Shown: positions 1 through 5,937, numbered from the stretch's first letter. The stretch is DNA of 7,145 nucleotides from Rhizobium sp. LCM 4573 (GCF_001854865.1 NZ_MDDW01000008.1:69469-76613), one strand, 5' to 3'. Notes: generated from the letters alone by a model not told the origin. Numbers and translations: made by a program.

Positions 1-562
1 AGCCGCCGCAGCCGCCACCGGAGAAATAGAAGCCGTATGTATCACCGCCGAGCGCGCGGATCTTTTCCGCATTGGCGGTGATCTCCTCCCAGCTCGCCGG
101 CGCCTTCTCCGGATCGAGCCCGGCTTGTCGGTAAAGATCCTTGTTCCAGGCGAAGATCGATGTCTCCACCGATAACGGCAGGCCGTAGATCCTGTCCTCA
201 TAGGTGCCAAGCTTCACATGAGCCGGCGCAAGTGAATTGAAATAGGGAAGCGACTTCGCCCAGTCCGTCATGTCCTCGAGCTGATCGGCCGCGGCAAAGG
301 CGGGCGTATAGATCAAGTCGAGGGAGAGAGCGTCAGGCGCCTGGCCGCCGGCAATGGCGGTCGCATATTTCTGCACCAGTTCGGCAAAGGGCACTTCGGT
401 CAGTTCGACCGTATCGCCGCCCTTGGCATTGTAGGCCTTGACCACTTCCTTGAAGGAATCCCCGATACCGGAGCGCACCCACATGGAAATCGTTTCCGCC
501 GAGGCGGTGGACCACATCGCGACAGAAAACAGGCATGTCACGGACAACAGTTTCTTGAGCAT
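1..562 (-). CDS. ABC transporter sugar-binding protein (family 1 extracellular solute-binding), N-terminal part
   Basis: This is the start of a periplasmic solute-binding protein; 187 codons are visible and the gene runs off the left edge. The protein opens MLKKLLSVTCLFSVAMWSTA and continues SAET, a Sec signal peptide of about 22 residues with an Ala-Ser-Ala cleavage site. The mature part fits the family 1 sugar-binding fold: an early strand (ETISMWVRS), FKEVVKAYN, a VPFAELVQKYATAIAGGQAPD segment around residues 58-78, then YGLPLSVETSIFAWNKDLYRQAGLDPEKAPASWEEI, the hallmark LPL-WNKDLY-AGLDP-P-TWEE pattern of sugar binders. It would deliver a sugar or sugar derivative to an inner-membrane ABC permease, presumably encoded further left. 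GAGGAGG lies 6 bases before the ATG. The lacI-1 gene ends 82 bases upstream on the same strand with no terminator between, so the two are probably co-transcribed. The ligand cannot be inferred. The family call is secure. Confidence 0.93.
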   Translation of the reverse strand, partial: MLKKLLSVTCLFSVAMWSTASAETISMWVRSGIGDSFKEVVKAYNAKGGDTVELTEVPFAELVQKYATAIAGGQAPDALSLDLIYTPAFAAADQLEDMTDWAKSLPYFNSLAPAHVKLGTYEDRIYGLPLSVETSIFAWNKDLYRQAGLDPEKAPASWEEITANAEKIRALGGDTYGFYFSGGGCGG

Positions 563-568
563 GACTTT

Positions 569-602
569 CCTCCTCTTGGGCCTCCTCATTTCGGCCCTCC
601 TC
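569..602 (-). promoter_or_regulatory. triplicated Shine-Dalgarno-like GAGGAGG ahead of the sugar-binding protein
   Basis: The minus strand carries three exact copies of GAGGAGG, at 569-575, 581-587 and 596-602. The two outer copies are preceded by AT, giving ATGAGGAGG twice. The copy nearest the gene is 6 bases from the ATG at 562 and is the likely ribosome binding site. The spacings (12 and 15 bases) keep the two upstream ATGs in frame with the gene, so an N-terminally extended form is formally open but would bury the signal peptide. Confidence 0.6.
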
Positions 603-644
603 ATTTTCGGAGCGTCCACGACACTCCCCTCTCCTCACCTCAAG

Positions 645-1661
645 TCAGGCGCTCCCGCCTCCACAGGATTGCCGCACGACAAGCCGGCAAGGCAGCTTGC
701 GCAGGCCCGGCTCGATGATCTTGCCCTCCGCAAGCGCCAGCACGGTGCGCCCCGCCTCCTTGCCGAGTTCCTTCAGGTTCATGTCGACCGAAGTCAGCGG
801 CGGTCGCGCCTGATCGGCCATGATCTCCCAGTTATCGAAGCCGATGACGGAGACATCCTGCGGCACCCGAATGCCACGCTCGCGCAAGGCATCGATCACG
901 CCGCGCGCGATCTGGTCGTTGCCGCAGAATATGCCGTCCGGCTTTTCTCCATCCCTCTCCCAGAGCTGGGCGACGGCCTCATGTCCCCAACGCTCCGCCC
1001 AGACACCGCAAAGCACCTCGGCACCAGCACCGGCATGTGCGCGGAAAGCCGTGGCGCGCTCACGCACGGAGGCAAAGTCCTGGGGGCCGGTGACATGCAC
1101 CAACCTCCGCCGGCCGATGCCGAGTAGCCAATCGGTCGCAAGCCCCGCTCCTTGCGCGTCGTCCGAGGTCAAGGTGACGCTGTCCGGCGCGCCTTGTGTG
1201 AAAGCATAGACGACCGGAACCGGAAGCCCGGACAGATCAACGGGAAGTGAGCGATCGATGCGCTTGCCGGTGGCGATGATGCCGTCCACCTGCTTGTCCA
1301 GCATCGCGTCAACATGGATCTTGCCAAGAGCCGGATCGTCTTCGATCGCGCAGAGAAAGACCGAGACCCCCTTGTCCACCAGCGCCTCGGACACGCCGGC
1401 CATTACAGGCAGCGTGAAGCGGCCATAGGTGTCGTTCGTCAAAAGGCCGATCGTGAAGGAGCGATTGAAGAGCAGACCACGGGCGAGCGCATTCGGACGA
1501 AACCCGATATCCTCCGCCACCTGCTTTATCCGGGCGCGCGTCTCGGCCGCCATTCGACCATTGTCGTTCAGCGCCTTGGAGACGGTGGAAACACTGACGC
1601 CTGCTGCGCGAGCGACATCATGGATCGTTGCGCGTCCCACCCTGGTCCGTTGATTGCTCAG
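645..1661 (-). CDS. LacI-family transcriptional regulator (LacI-1)
   Basis: This is a LacI/GalR-type repressor. It has an N-terminal helix-turn-helix (ATIHDVARAAGVSVSTVSKA, then LND), a hinge helix (GFRPNALARGL) and a periplasmic-binding-like effector core. The core includes FTIGLLTNDTYGRFTLPVMA, VDGIIATGKR, DGIFCGNDQIARGVIDALRE, VPQDVSVIGFDNWE and PPLTSVDMN, all usual landmarks in the usual order. The start is uncertain. The frame is open back to a TTG at 1709, but that lies upstream of the predicted transcription start. CTG at 1661 has GGGAGG 5 bases before it; GTG at 1640 gives the typical short arm before the HTH (VGRATIHDV) but has a poor ribosome site. The CTG gives 338 residues and the GTG 331, both normal for the family. 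It lies just upstream of a sugar-binding protein gene and under two operator-like palindromes, so it probably represses itself and the ABC transporter, with a sugar as inducer. Confidence 0.92.
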   Translation of the reverse strand: MSNQRTRVGRATIHDVARAAGVSVSTVSKALNDNGRMAAETRARIKQVAEDIGFRPNALARGLLFNRSFTIGLLTNDTYGRFTLPVMAGVSEALVDKGVSVFLCAIEDDPALGKIHVDAMLDKQVDGIIATGKRIDRSLPVDLSGLPVPVVYAFTQGAPDSVTLTSDDAQGAGLATDWLLGIGRRRLVHVTGPQDFASVRERATAFRAHAGAGAEVLCGVWAERWGHEAVAQLWERDGEKPDGIFCGNDQIARGVIDALRERGIRVPQDVSVIGFDNWEIMADQARPPLTSVDMNLKELGKEAGRTVLALAEGKIIEPGLRKLPCRLVVRQSCGGGSA

Positions 1662-1685
1662 TTTGGCCTCCCGTCCAATTCGACA

Positions 1686-1703
1686 TGAGAAAACCTTTGC
1701 GCA
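1686..1703. promoter_or_regulatory. degenerate second operator O2 over the -10 box of lacI-1
   Basis: TGAGAAAACCTTTGCGCA matches O1 at 15 of 18 positions; one half is intact and the other has drifted. Its centre is 33 bp from that of O1, close to three helical turns, so two repressor dimers would sit on the same face. It overlaps the predicted -10 box, as expected for repression. Confidence 0.5.
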
Positions 1704-1716
1704 AATCAATTGTCAA
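1688..1716 (-). promoter_or_regulatory. sigma70-type promoter of lacI-1
   Basis: On the minus strand a perfect TTGACA -35 box (1711-1716) is followed by 17 bases and TTTTCT (1688-1693) as -10, matching TATAAT at the first, third and last positions. Transcription would begin near 1681, leaving a leader of about 20 bases with GGGAGG before the CTG at 1661. This placement makes the TTG at 1709 unusable as a start. Confidence 0.55.
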
Positions 1717-1718
1717 GA

Positions 1719-1736
1719 TGAGAAAAGCTTTTCTCA
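1719..1736. promoter_or_regulatory. perfect 18-bp palindromic operator O1 (likely LacI-1)
   Basis: TGAGAAAAGCTTTTCTCA is a perfect palindrome. It sits 2 bases upstream of the -35 box of the lacI-1 promoter. Length, symmetry and A/T flanks around a C/G dinucleotide fit a LacI-family operator, although the centre is GC rather than the common CG. Assignment to LacI-1 is by position and by the presence of a second copy over the -10 box. Confidence 0.65.
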
Positions 1737-1768
1737 AAGAATCGAGGGAGACGGCACGCCCAGCCAAA

Positions 1769-1794
1769 GCGGCAAGGCGAGCGGCACTTGCCGC
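1769..1794 (-). terminator. hairpin after the MFS gene, possible terminator
   Basis: GCGGCAAG and CTTGCCGC form a perfect 8-bp stem with a 10-base loop, 45 bases past the MFS stop codon. On the minus strand it is followed only by CTTTGG, so it lacks a real T-tract. It may be a weak terminator or simply an mRNA 3' stem. A shorter alternative stem (GCGGCA/TGCCGC) is contained within it. Confidence 0.4.
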
Positions 1795-1838
1795 CCGCCC
1801 ATGACGCAGGGATATTCTTGTTATTGGGACGCGGTACG

Positions 1839-3221
1839 TTAAGGCGACAGCTCCTCCAGGACCCGGCCTTTCGTTTCGACCGCAAAGAGAGCCGTGACCA
1901 AGGCGCCGATCAGCAGGATCGCCGCAAATGCGCCAAAGACATACTGAATGCCCATCGACGACATGACCCAGCCGACAGCGATCGGACCTGCAGAGGATCC
2001 GAGACGCAGCCAGGCGCTGCCCGTACCCGTGCCGATGGCGCGAAGGCGGGTCGGGTAGATCTCCGCCGAATAGAGGTAGAGTGAGAACGTTACGGTCTGG
2101 ACGATGGCGTAGGCGAGCCCGGCGAGGATCAGGACCTGTGTTGCGGACGTCGCGCCCAGCAAGGCGAGGATCACAAGCGGGACAGGCGCGATCAGAAGGG
2201 CGCCCGTGTACCAGCGCTTGCGACCCACCTTGTCGATGAGCAGTGCGCAGATCACGGCCGCGATCACGCCGCCGACGGAGGTGACAAAGCCATAAAAGAT
2301 GCTGGTTTCGAGCGGCAGGTTGAACGTCTGGCGATAAAGGGTCGGAAGCCAGGTGATCGTGCCATTGGCGACCATATAGGCGCAGAACCACATGGCCCAG
2401 ATCGACAGCGTGCGCTTGAGGTAGATGCCCTGGAAAAGTTCGCGCCAGTCGGATTTGCGGCGAGCGGGAGCAGCCACGACTTTCGGCTCCGGCAGTTCCT
2501 TGCCGGCGGCACGGGCGCTGTTCTCCAACTTGGTGACGATGCGATCGGCTTCCTCATAGCGGCCGTTGGCAGCCAACCAGCGGGGTGATTCATGCAGGAA
2601 CCAGCGCAAGGGGATCATAAGGATCGCAGGAATCAGGCCAACGACGAACATCGCCTTCCAGCCGTAGACCGGGACCATAAAATAGCCGATCAAGCCCGCA
2701 CCGACCAGGCCGAGCAGGAACATGACCTCATATAGCAGGAAGAAGCGGCCGCGCCCCTTCGAGCCGATCAGCTCGTTGATATATGCGCTCGCGACCGGAA
2801 CCTCGCCGCCGGTTCCAATGCCTTGAATGAAACGGAATGCCATCATCATGCCGGCGCCGGCTGCAAAGAGGCATGCGACGTCCATGCTGACGAATAGCAG
2901 GATCGTGAACAGCAGGACTTTGAGGCGGCCGAGCCTTTCGGCAAGCCAGCCGAAGCAGATCGCCCCGATCAACTGCCCGAGATAGCCCATCGACAGGATC
3001 ATTCCCGTCTGTCCTGGGGTCAGACCCCACTCGCGGACAAGAACCGGCATGGCATAGGCGATGGCAATGACGGTGTAACCGTCGAAGAATGTCGCGGCGC
3101 CGACGATATTTCGGGCCCAAAAGACCTCACGGGTCACCGGCAGCCGTTCCAGGCGGGCGCTGATTTCAGCTTGTGGATCGATGACCGGCGACGGCACGGC
3201 CATCCGTTGTTCGATATTCAT
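1839..3221 (-). CDS. MFS transporter, sugar/acid:H+ symporter type
   Basis: This is a 460-residue inner-membrane carrier of the major facilitator superfamily with the expected 12 hydrophobic spans and a soluble loop in the middle (around residues 220-265). Signatures seen are FFDGY in the first span (Asp48), the loop 2-3 motif GWLAERLGRLKVLL at 91-104, RFIQGIGTGGEVP in span 4, HESPRWLAANGRYEEAD at the start of the central loop, DKVGRKRW in loop 8-9, SAEIYPTRLRAIGTG, and a C-terminal VETKGRVLEEL. This mix of sugar-porter and aromatic-acid/metabolite-symporter marks fits the broad metabolite:H+ symporter group. The start is ATG 3221, with GGGAGG 4 bases upstream; a GTG at 3245 would place the ribosome site inside the gene. 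It lies downstream of the DHDPS-like gene on the same strand, but a strong terminator separates them. It may import the substrate of that enzyme; this is inferred from adjacency only. The substrate is unknown. Confidence 0.92.
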   Translation of the reverse strand: MNIEQRMAVPSPVIDPQAEISARLERLPVTREVFWARNIVGAATFFDGYTVIAIAYAMPVLVREWGLTPGQTGMILSMGYLGQLIGAICFGWLAERLGRLKVLLFTILLFVSMDVACLFAAGAGMMMAFRFIQGIGTGGEVPVASAYINELIGSKGRGRFFLLYEVMFLLGLVGAGLIGYFMVPVYGWKAMFVVGLIPAILMIPLRWFLHESPRWLAANGRYEEADRIVTKLENSARAAGKELPEPKVVAAPARRKSDWRELFQGIYLKRTLSIWAMWFCAYMVANGTITWLPTLYRQTFNLPLETSIFYGFVTSVGGVIAAVICALLIDKVGRKRWYTGALLIAPVPLVILALLGATSATQVLILAGLAYAIVQTVTFSLYLYSAEIYPTRLRAIGTGTGSAWLRLGSSAGPIAVGWVMSSMGIQYVFGAFAAILLIGALVTALFAVETKGRVLEELSP

Positions 3222-3265
3222 GTTTCCTCCCTTTGCCTGGCCCACTCTCCCGGCCTGGCGTCGAA

Positions 3266-3277
3266 CCTACGCGTTGG
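3266..3277. promoter_or_regulatory. weak palindrome upstream of the MFS gene
   Basis: CCTACGCGTTGG is symmetric at 10 of 12 positions around a CG centre and lies about 45 bases upstream of the MFS start. Its size and CG centre would suit a LacI-type site, but it resembles neither of the two stronger palindromes in the window. No convincing -35/-10 pair was found between 3222 and 3348, so the MFS promoter remains unassigned. Confidence 0.2.
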
Positions 3278-3298
3278 ACCTGCTAAACTTCGCAATTC

Positions 3299-3330
3299 TG
3301 CGGCGCATCGCCCCCTCGGATGCGGCCGCA
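3299..3330. other. long hairpin flanked by an 8-base direct repeat, between the DHDPS-like and MFS genes
   Basis: TGCGGCGCATC (3299-3309) pairs with GATGCGGCCGCA (3319-3330), an 11-bp stem with one bulged base and a 9-base loop. GCAATTCT occurs on both sides (3292-3299 and 3328-3335). There is no T-tract on either strand. It could be a leader structure of the MFS mRNA or a relic of a small repeat element. Confidence 0.4.
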
Positions 3331-3343
3331 ATTCTCCTCTATT

Positions 3344-3372
3344 AAAAGCGCCCCCGCTTGAAGGCGGGGGCG
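3344..3372 (-). terminator. rho-independent terminator of the DHDPS-like gene
   Basis: CGCCCCCGC (3349-3357) and GCGGGGGCG (3364-3372) form a 9-bp, all-G/C stem with loop TTGAAG. On the minus strand it begins 7 bases after the TAA of the DHDPS-like gene and is followed by CTTTTAAT. This is a standard intrinsic terminator and should stop most transcription before the MFS gene. Confidence 0.85.
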
Positions 3373-3379
3373 TCGCTGA

Positions 3380-4327
3380 TTACTCAGCGGCCATCAGTTG
3401 CTCGACCCGGCCAATGCCGGCCGCTTCGAAGGCTGCAAAGATTTCCGCTTCGGCTTTTTCGCCGAGGTTCTTCAGCGGCTCCCGGATGGTGGCATGATCG
3501 AGCACGCCTCGATGAACGAGACCAAGCTTCAAGGCGACGGTACCTTCCATATGGGAGCCACGGTGATAGACGGCCCGGGTGACGGGAAGGAGACGTTCGA
3601 AGATCTGACGGGCTTCCGGATAGTTCTGCGCCTTTCCGGCCTCGATCAGATCGATCAGCAGTTCCGGTGCGATATTGCCATAGCCGACAAGCAGGCCGTC
3701 GACATCGAACATGGTCGGCAGCAGCCATTCGTCATGGCAACTCAGGATCTGCAGGCTCGGATTGGCCTTCTTGAGTTCAGGAATCTCCACGTACCAGCGC
3801 TTCATGTTGCGGACACCATTTTTGGTGGCAACCACGCCATCCTGGGTCGCGATGGCAAGCTGCGTATCCAGATCGTAGGAAGCCTTGGTGGCATCCGGAT
3901 ACTGGAACAGGATGCATTGCAGGCCAGATTCCTGCCAGATCGCCCTGTAACGGTCCTGCGGTGCGCCCTTCTGGAAGCCAAAGCGTAACCAGCCGTGGTT
4001 CGGGTAGACGAGTGCGCCGGTGGCGCCGGCGGCTTTGCACTTCTTGGCCTCTTGCGCGGCAACCCTGGTGCCTTCGCCGGTGATCCCGGCGATGATCGGA
4101 ATTCGGCCATCGACTGCTTCTACATAGGTGCGGATGAGCTTCAGGCGCTCTTCCTCGGTCAGGAACGTGCCTTCGCCGGCATGGCCAAGAATGACGAGGC
4201 TCTTCACACCATCCATGCCTGCAAGCCATTTGGCGATACGGGCGTTGGCCGCATAATCGACCTCTCCGTCGCGGGTGAACGCGGTGACCGGTGCCGGGCT
4301 CAGACCTTTCAAATCCATTGCCTGCAT
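3380..4327 (-). CDS. dihydrodipicolinate synthase/N-acetylneuraminate lyase (DHDPS/NAL) family protein
   Basis: This is a 315-residue cytoplasmic enzyme of the class I aldolase superfamily that includes DapA, NanA and KdgD. These act through a lysine Schiff base on a keto acid, as aldolases or dehydratases. Seen here are LKGLSPAPVTAFTRDGEVDY at the start, GHAGEGTFLTEEE (48-60) in the place of the family GTTGE-LT-EE motif, GRIPIIAGI at 74-82, the probable Schiff-base Lys169 in VVATKNGVRNM, and SCHDE (196-200) plus VGYGNIAPEL (214-223). The tyrosine motif of DapA (PYYN) is replaced by VYPNHGW around residue 107, so diaminopimelate synthesis is unlikely. The start is ATG 4327 behind AGGAGG. Upstream sit a good promoter, an operator and the divergent lacI-2; downstream come a terminator and an MFS transporter. 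A catabolic role on a sugar acid is the best guess. Family certain, reaction unknown. Confidence 0.9.
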   Translation of the reverse strand: MQAMDLKGLSPAPVTAFTRDGEVDYAANARIAKWLAGMDGVKSLVILGHAGEGTFLTEEERLKLIRTYVEAVDGRIPIIAGITGEGTRVAAQEAKKCKAAGATGALVYPNHGWLRFGFQKGAPQDRYRAIWQESGLQCILFQYPDATKASYDLDTQLAIATQDGVVATKNGVRNMKRWYVEIPELKKANPSLQILSCHDEWLLPTMFDVDGLLVGYGNIAPELLIDLIEAGKAQNYPEARQIFERLLPVTRAVYHRGSHMEGTVALKLGLVHRGVLDHATIREPLKNLGEKAEAEIFAAFEAAGIGRVEQLMAAE

Positions 4328-4386
4328 GGGATATCTCCTCCTTGATAAGCCGCTGCCCGCCTTGCGATCAGCGATGGGATCGTTAA

Positions 4387-4400
4387 TGGGAACGTTCCCA
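4387..4400. promoter_or_regulatory. perfect 14-bp LacI-type operator TGGGAACGTTCCCA
   Basis: The palindrome is perfect and CG-centred, the classic form of a LacI/GalR-family operator. It begins on the last base of the -10 box of the leftward DHDPS-like promoter and extends over the expected transcription start, so binding would block initiation. It lies between that gene and divergent lacI-2, the obvious candidate ligand. A poor second copy (TGGGATCGTTAATG, 4375-4388, 9 of 14 matches) overlaps its end. Confidence 0.75.
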
Positions 4401-4438
4401 CTATCGTTTCCGATTTTACTGGAGTCAACATTTTTTTT
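4400..4438 (-). promoter_or_regulatory. promoter of the DHDPS-like gene with UP-like A-tract
   Basis: On the minus strand TTGACT (4423-4428) and GATAGT (4400-4405) are spaced by 17 bases, matching five and four of six consensus positions. A run of eight A (4431-4438) lies just upstream of the -35 box, like an UP element. This should be a strong promoter held down by the operator that overlaps its last -10 base. The leader is about 65 bases long. Confidence 0.7.
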
Positions 4439-4443
4439 GTTGC

Positions 4444-4456
4444 ATGCTGAGAGCAT
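4444..4456. promoter_or_regulatory. small inverted repeat upstream of lacI-2
   Basis: ATGCT-GAG-AGCAT is a perfect 5-bp inverted repeat with a 3-base spacer, 37 bases before the lacI-2 start. It could be a leader stem or an extra protein site. No clear -35/-10 pair was found for lacI-2 on the plus strand. Confidence 0.25.
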
Positions 4457-4492
4457 CGAACAGCAAGAACATCGTAACCGGAAAAAAATGAA

Positions 4493-5524
4493 ATGGATTC
4501 AAGGTCCGAAGACGCGAACCGCCAGGCAAGGGTGACCATCCTCGATGTCGCGTCGGCTGCCGGTGTTTCGAAATCCACCGTGTCGCGCATCCTGGATGAA
4601 CGACTTCCCCGATCCGACAACGAAACCTCGCGCCGTGTCCGGAAGATCGCGGAGGATATGGGTTATGTTCGAGATGTCTCCGCTGCGAGCCTCAGACGCG
4701 GCAACACGATGACGGTCGGCGTGATCGTCCCACGGCTGACTGACACGGTTATGGCGATGCTCTACGAAGCCTTGGCGAAAGCGTGCAGCAAAAGCGGCCG
4801 CTTCGCCATTGTCGCGACAACCGACGACAAACCCAGGGCAGACCGGCTTGCAGCCGAGTCGCTTCTGAAACGAGGCGTTGACGGATTGATCCTGTCGACG
4901 GCACGCGAGGATGATGATTTTCCTGACGAGCTATTGGCCCGGGGTGTGCCTTTTGTCCTGGCTCTGCGTACCGACGGACGGAGCCTTTCCTCGATCGGCG
5001 ACGACCGCTTGGGTGGATACCTGGCGACGCGCCACCTCCTGGATCTCGGCCACCGTGATATCGGCGTGATCGCCGGTCCTTCATATGCCTCCAGTTCCCT
5101 CGGGCGCGTGGAAGGCTACAAGCAGGCTTTGGAGGAAGCTGGGCTTCCGATCCGTCCGGAATGCATTATTCCGTCGACCTTCGGAATCGACGCCGGAGCG
5201 GATGCAGCCGAGCAGCTCATGCGCTTGAAAAATCCTCCGACGGCGATTTTCGCCGTGAACGACAATACCGCGATCGGCGCGCTTTCCGGTCTTTCGCGTC
5301 TGGGGGTTTCCGTGCCCAACGATGTTTCGATCGTGGGTTACAACGATATCCCGATCGTCAGCCATCTTCCGACCCCGCTGACGACGCTGCGCGTGCCCTT
5401 CGAGCAGATTGCGTCAAACGCCTTGGATCTGCTTACGAGTGGCGCTGAGTCGGCGGACGACCGGATCCGTATCTCTGCCCCCACCCTCATACCCCGAAAG
5501 TCTTCTGCCAAGGCCACGCCTTGA
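4493..5524 (+). CDS. LacI-family transcriptional regulator (LacI-2)
   Basis: This is a 343-residue LacI/GalR-type regulator. The helix-turn-helix is VTILDVASAAGVSKSTVSRI (residues 14-33), followed by an unusually charged segment DERLPRSDNETSRRV in place of the common LN-N-VS-ETR. The hinge follows (MGYVRDVSAASLRRG), then the effector core: TVGVIVPRLTD, VDGLILSTARED, IGDDRLGGYLATRHLLDLGH, IGVIAGPSYASSSLGRVEGY, PTAIFAVNDNTAIGAL, SVPNDVSIVGYNDIP and PTPLTTLRVPFEQI. It is complete and of normal length. ATG 4493 is chosen although only a weak GGAAAAAA precedes it; a GTG at 4532 would cut the arm before the HTH. Divergent from the DHDPS-like gene, it almost certainly binds the palindrome at 4387-4400 to repress that gene, released by a sugar or sugar-acid ligand. 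This role is inferred from layout. Confidence 0.93.
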   Translation: MDSRSEDANRQARVTILDVASAAGVSKSTVSRILDERLPRSDNETSRRVRKIAEDMGYVRDVSAASLRRGNTMTVGVIVPRLTDTVMAMLYEALAKACSKSGRFAIVATTDDKPRADRLAAESLLKRGVDGLILSTAREDDDFPDELLARGVPFVLALRTDGRSLSSIGDDRLGGYLATRHLLDLGHRDIGVIAGPSYASSSLGRVEGYKQALEEAGLPIRPECIIPSTFGIDAGADAAEQLMRLKNPPTAIFAVNDNTAIGALSGLSRLGVSVPNDVSIVGYNDIPIVSHLPTPLTTLRVPFEQIASNALDLLTSGAESADDRIRISAPTLIPRKSSAKATP

Positions 5525-5559
5525 AGGAAATCGACCCGGCACGCCAAGCGTCCCGCTTC

Positions 5560-5911
5560 GTCCGTGTTCCAGCCATCGAATCTCTTCCGGTGAAAGCCTT
5601 ATCGTCGCTGCGGCGAGGCTGTGACGCAGTTCTGCGAGGGTTGCCGGACCGATCAAGGGAACCACCGGCCAAGGTTGATTTAGGACATAGGCGAGTGCGA
5701 TCTGGATCGGTTCCTTCCCGAGACGACGACCAAGCTCCTCCGCCCGCGCTCTTCGCTGAAAATTCAACTCGGAATACCAGGCACGAACCAGATCGCGATC
5801 CGACAATTTCTCCCGCCCTGCCCTGTCGATGAAGAAGCCGCGAGCCTGACTGGACCAGGCAAAATTGATAACCTTCCGCTCCTTCAGCAATGACAGGAGA
5901 GACCGGTTCAA
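5560..5911 (-). pseudogene. C-terminal fragment of an aldo/keto reductase
   Basis: The minus strand encodes only the last third of an aldo/keto reductase barrel. Seen are KVINFAWSSQARGFF, then DLVRAWYSELNFQRRARAEE, KEPIQIALAYVLNQPWPVVP with LIGP, and ATIRLSPEEIRWLE. These match the late strands, the cofactor-phosphate loop region (IGP-T--EL) and the final helix of the family. The roughly 200 N-terminal residues with the catalytic Asp-Tyr-Lys-His set are absent. An in-frame stop lies at 5924-5926, and there is no ATG or ribosome site. At the other end, homology stops near 5560 and the frame runs on antisense into lacI-2 as far as 5414, so the natural end is lost too. It is most likely a non-functional relic left by a deletion or insertion. 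Confidence 0.8.
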
Positions 5912-5937
5912 GGAATGCCGAGTTCAGGAGCGAAAAA

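Noticed and set aside
438..1127. Long open frame on the plus strand opposite the sugar-binding protein and lacI-1
   Set aside because: It lies antisense to two clearly recognisable proteins, has no family features, and its length is explained by high GC content.
1662..1709. TTG at 1709 as the lacI-1 start
   Set aside because: It has no ribosome site and lies between the predicted -35 and -10 boxes, upstream of the likely transcription start.
1618..2391. Open frame on the minus strand spanning the MFS 3' end and the lacI-1 promoter
   Set aside because: The translation is arginine- and proline-rich with no domain, and it overlaps the MFS gene, the operators and the start of lacI-1.
3222..3245. 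GTG at 3245 as the MFS start
   Set aside because: It would put the clear GGGAGG ribosome site for ATG 3221 inside the coding region and adds residues without family support.
3267..3295. TTGCGA and GCGTAG as an MFS promoter
   Set aside because: The spacing is right, but the -10 matches consensus at only one position.
3322..3329. GCGGCCGC as a meaningful protein-binding palindrome
   Set aside because: It is a short GC palindrome inside the longer hairpin and has no other support.
4328..4456. Upstream ATG at 4456 extending the DHDPS-like protein
   Set aside because: The extension would run through the promoter and operator, while ATG 4327 has AGGAGG and gives the usual family N-terminus.
5414..5559. 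The last 50 codons of the reductase frame as part of the protein
   Set aside because: They show no similarity to aldo/keto reductase C-termini and most are antisense to lacI-2.
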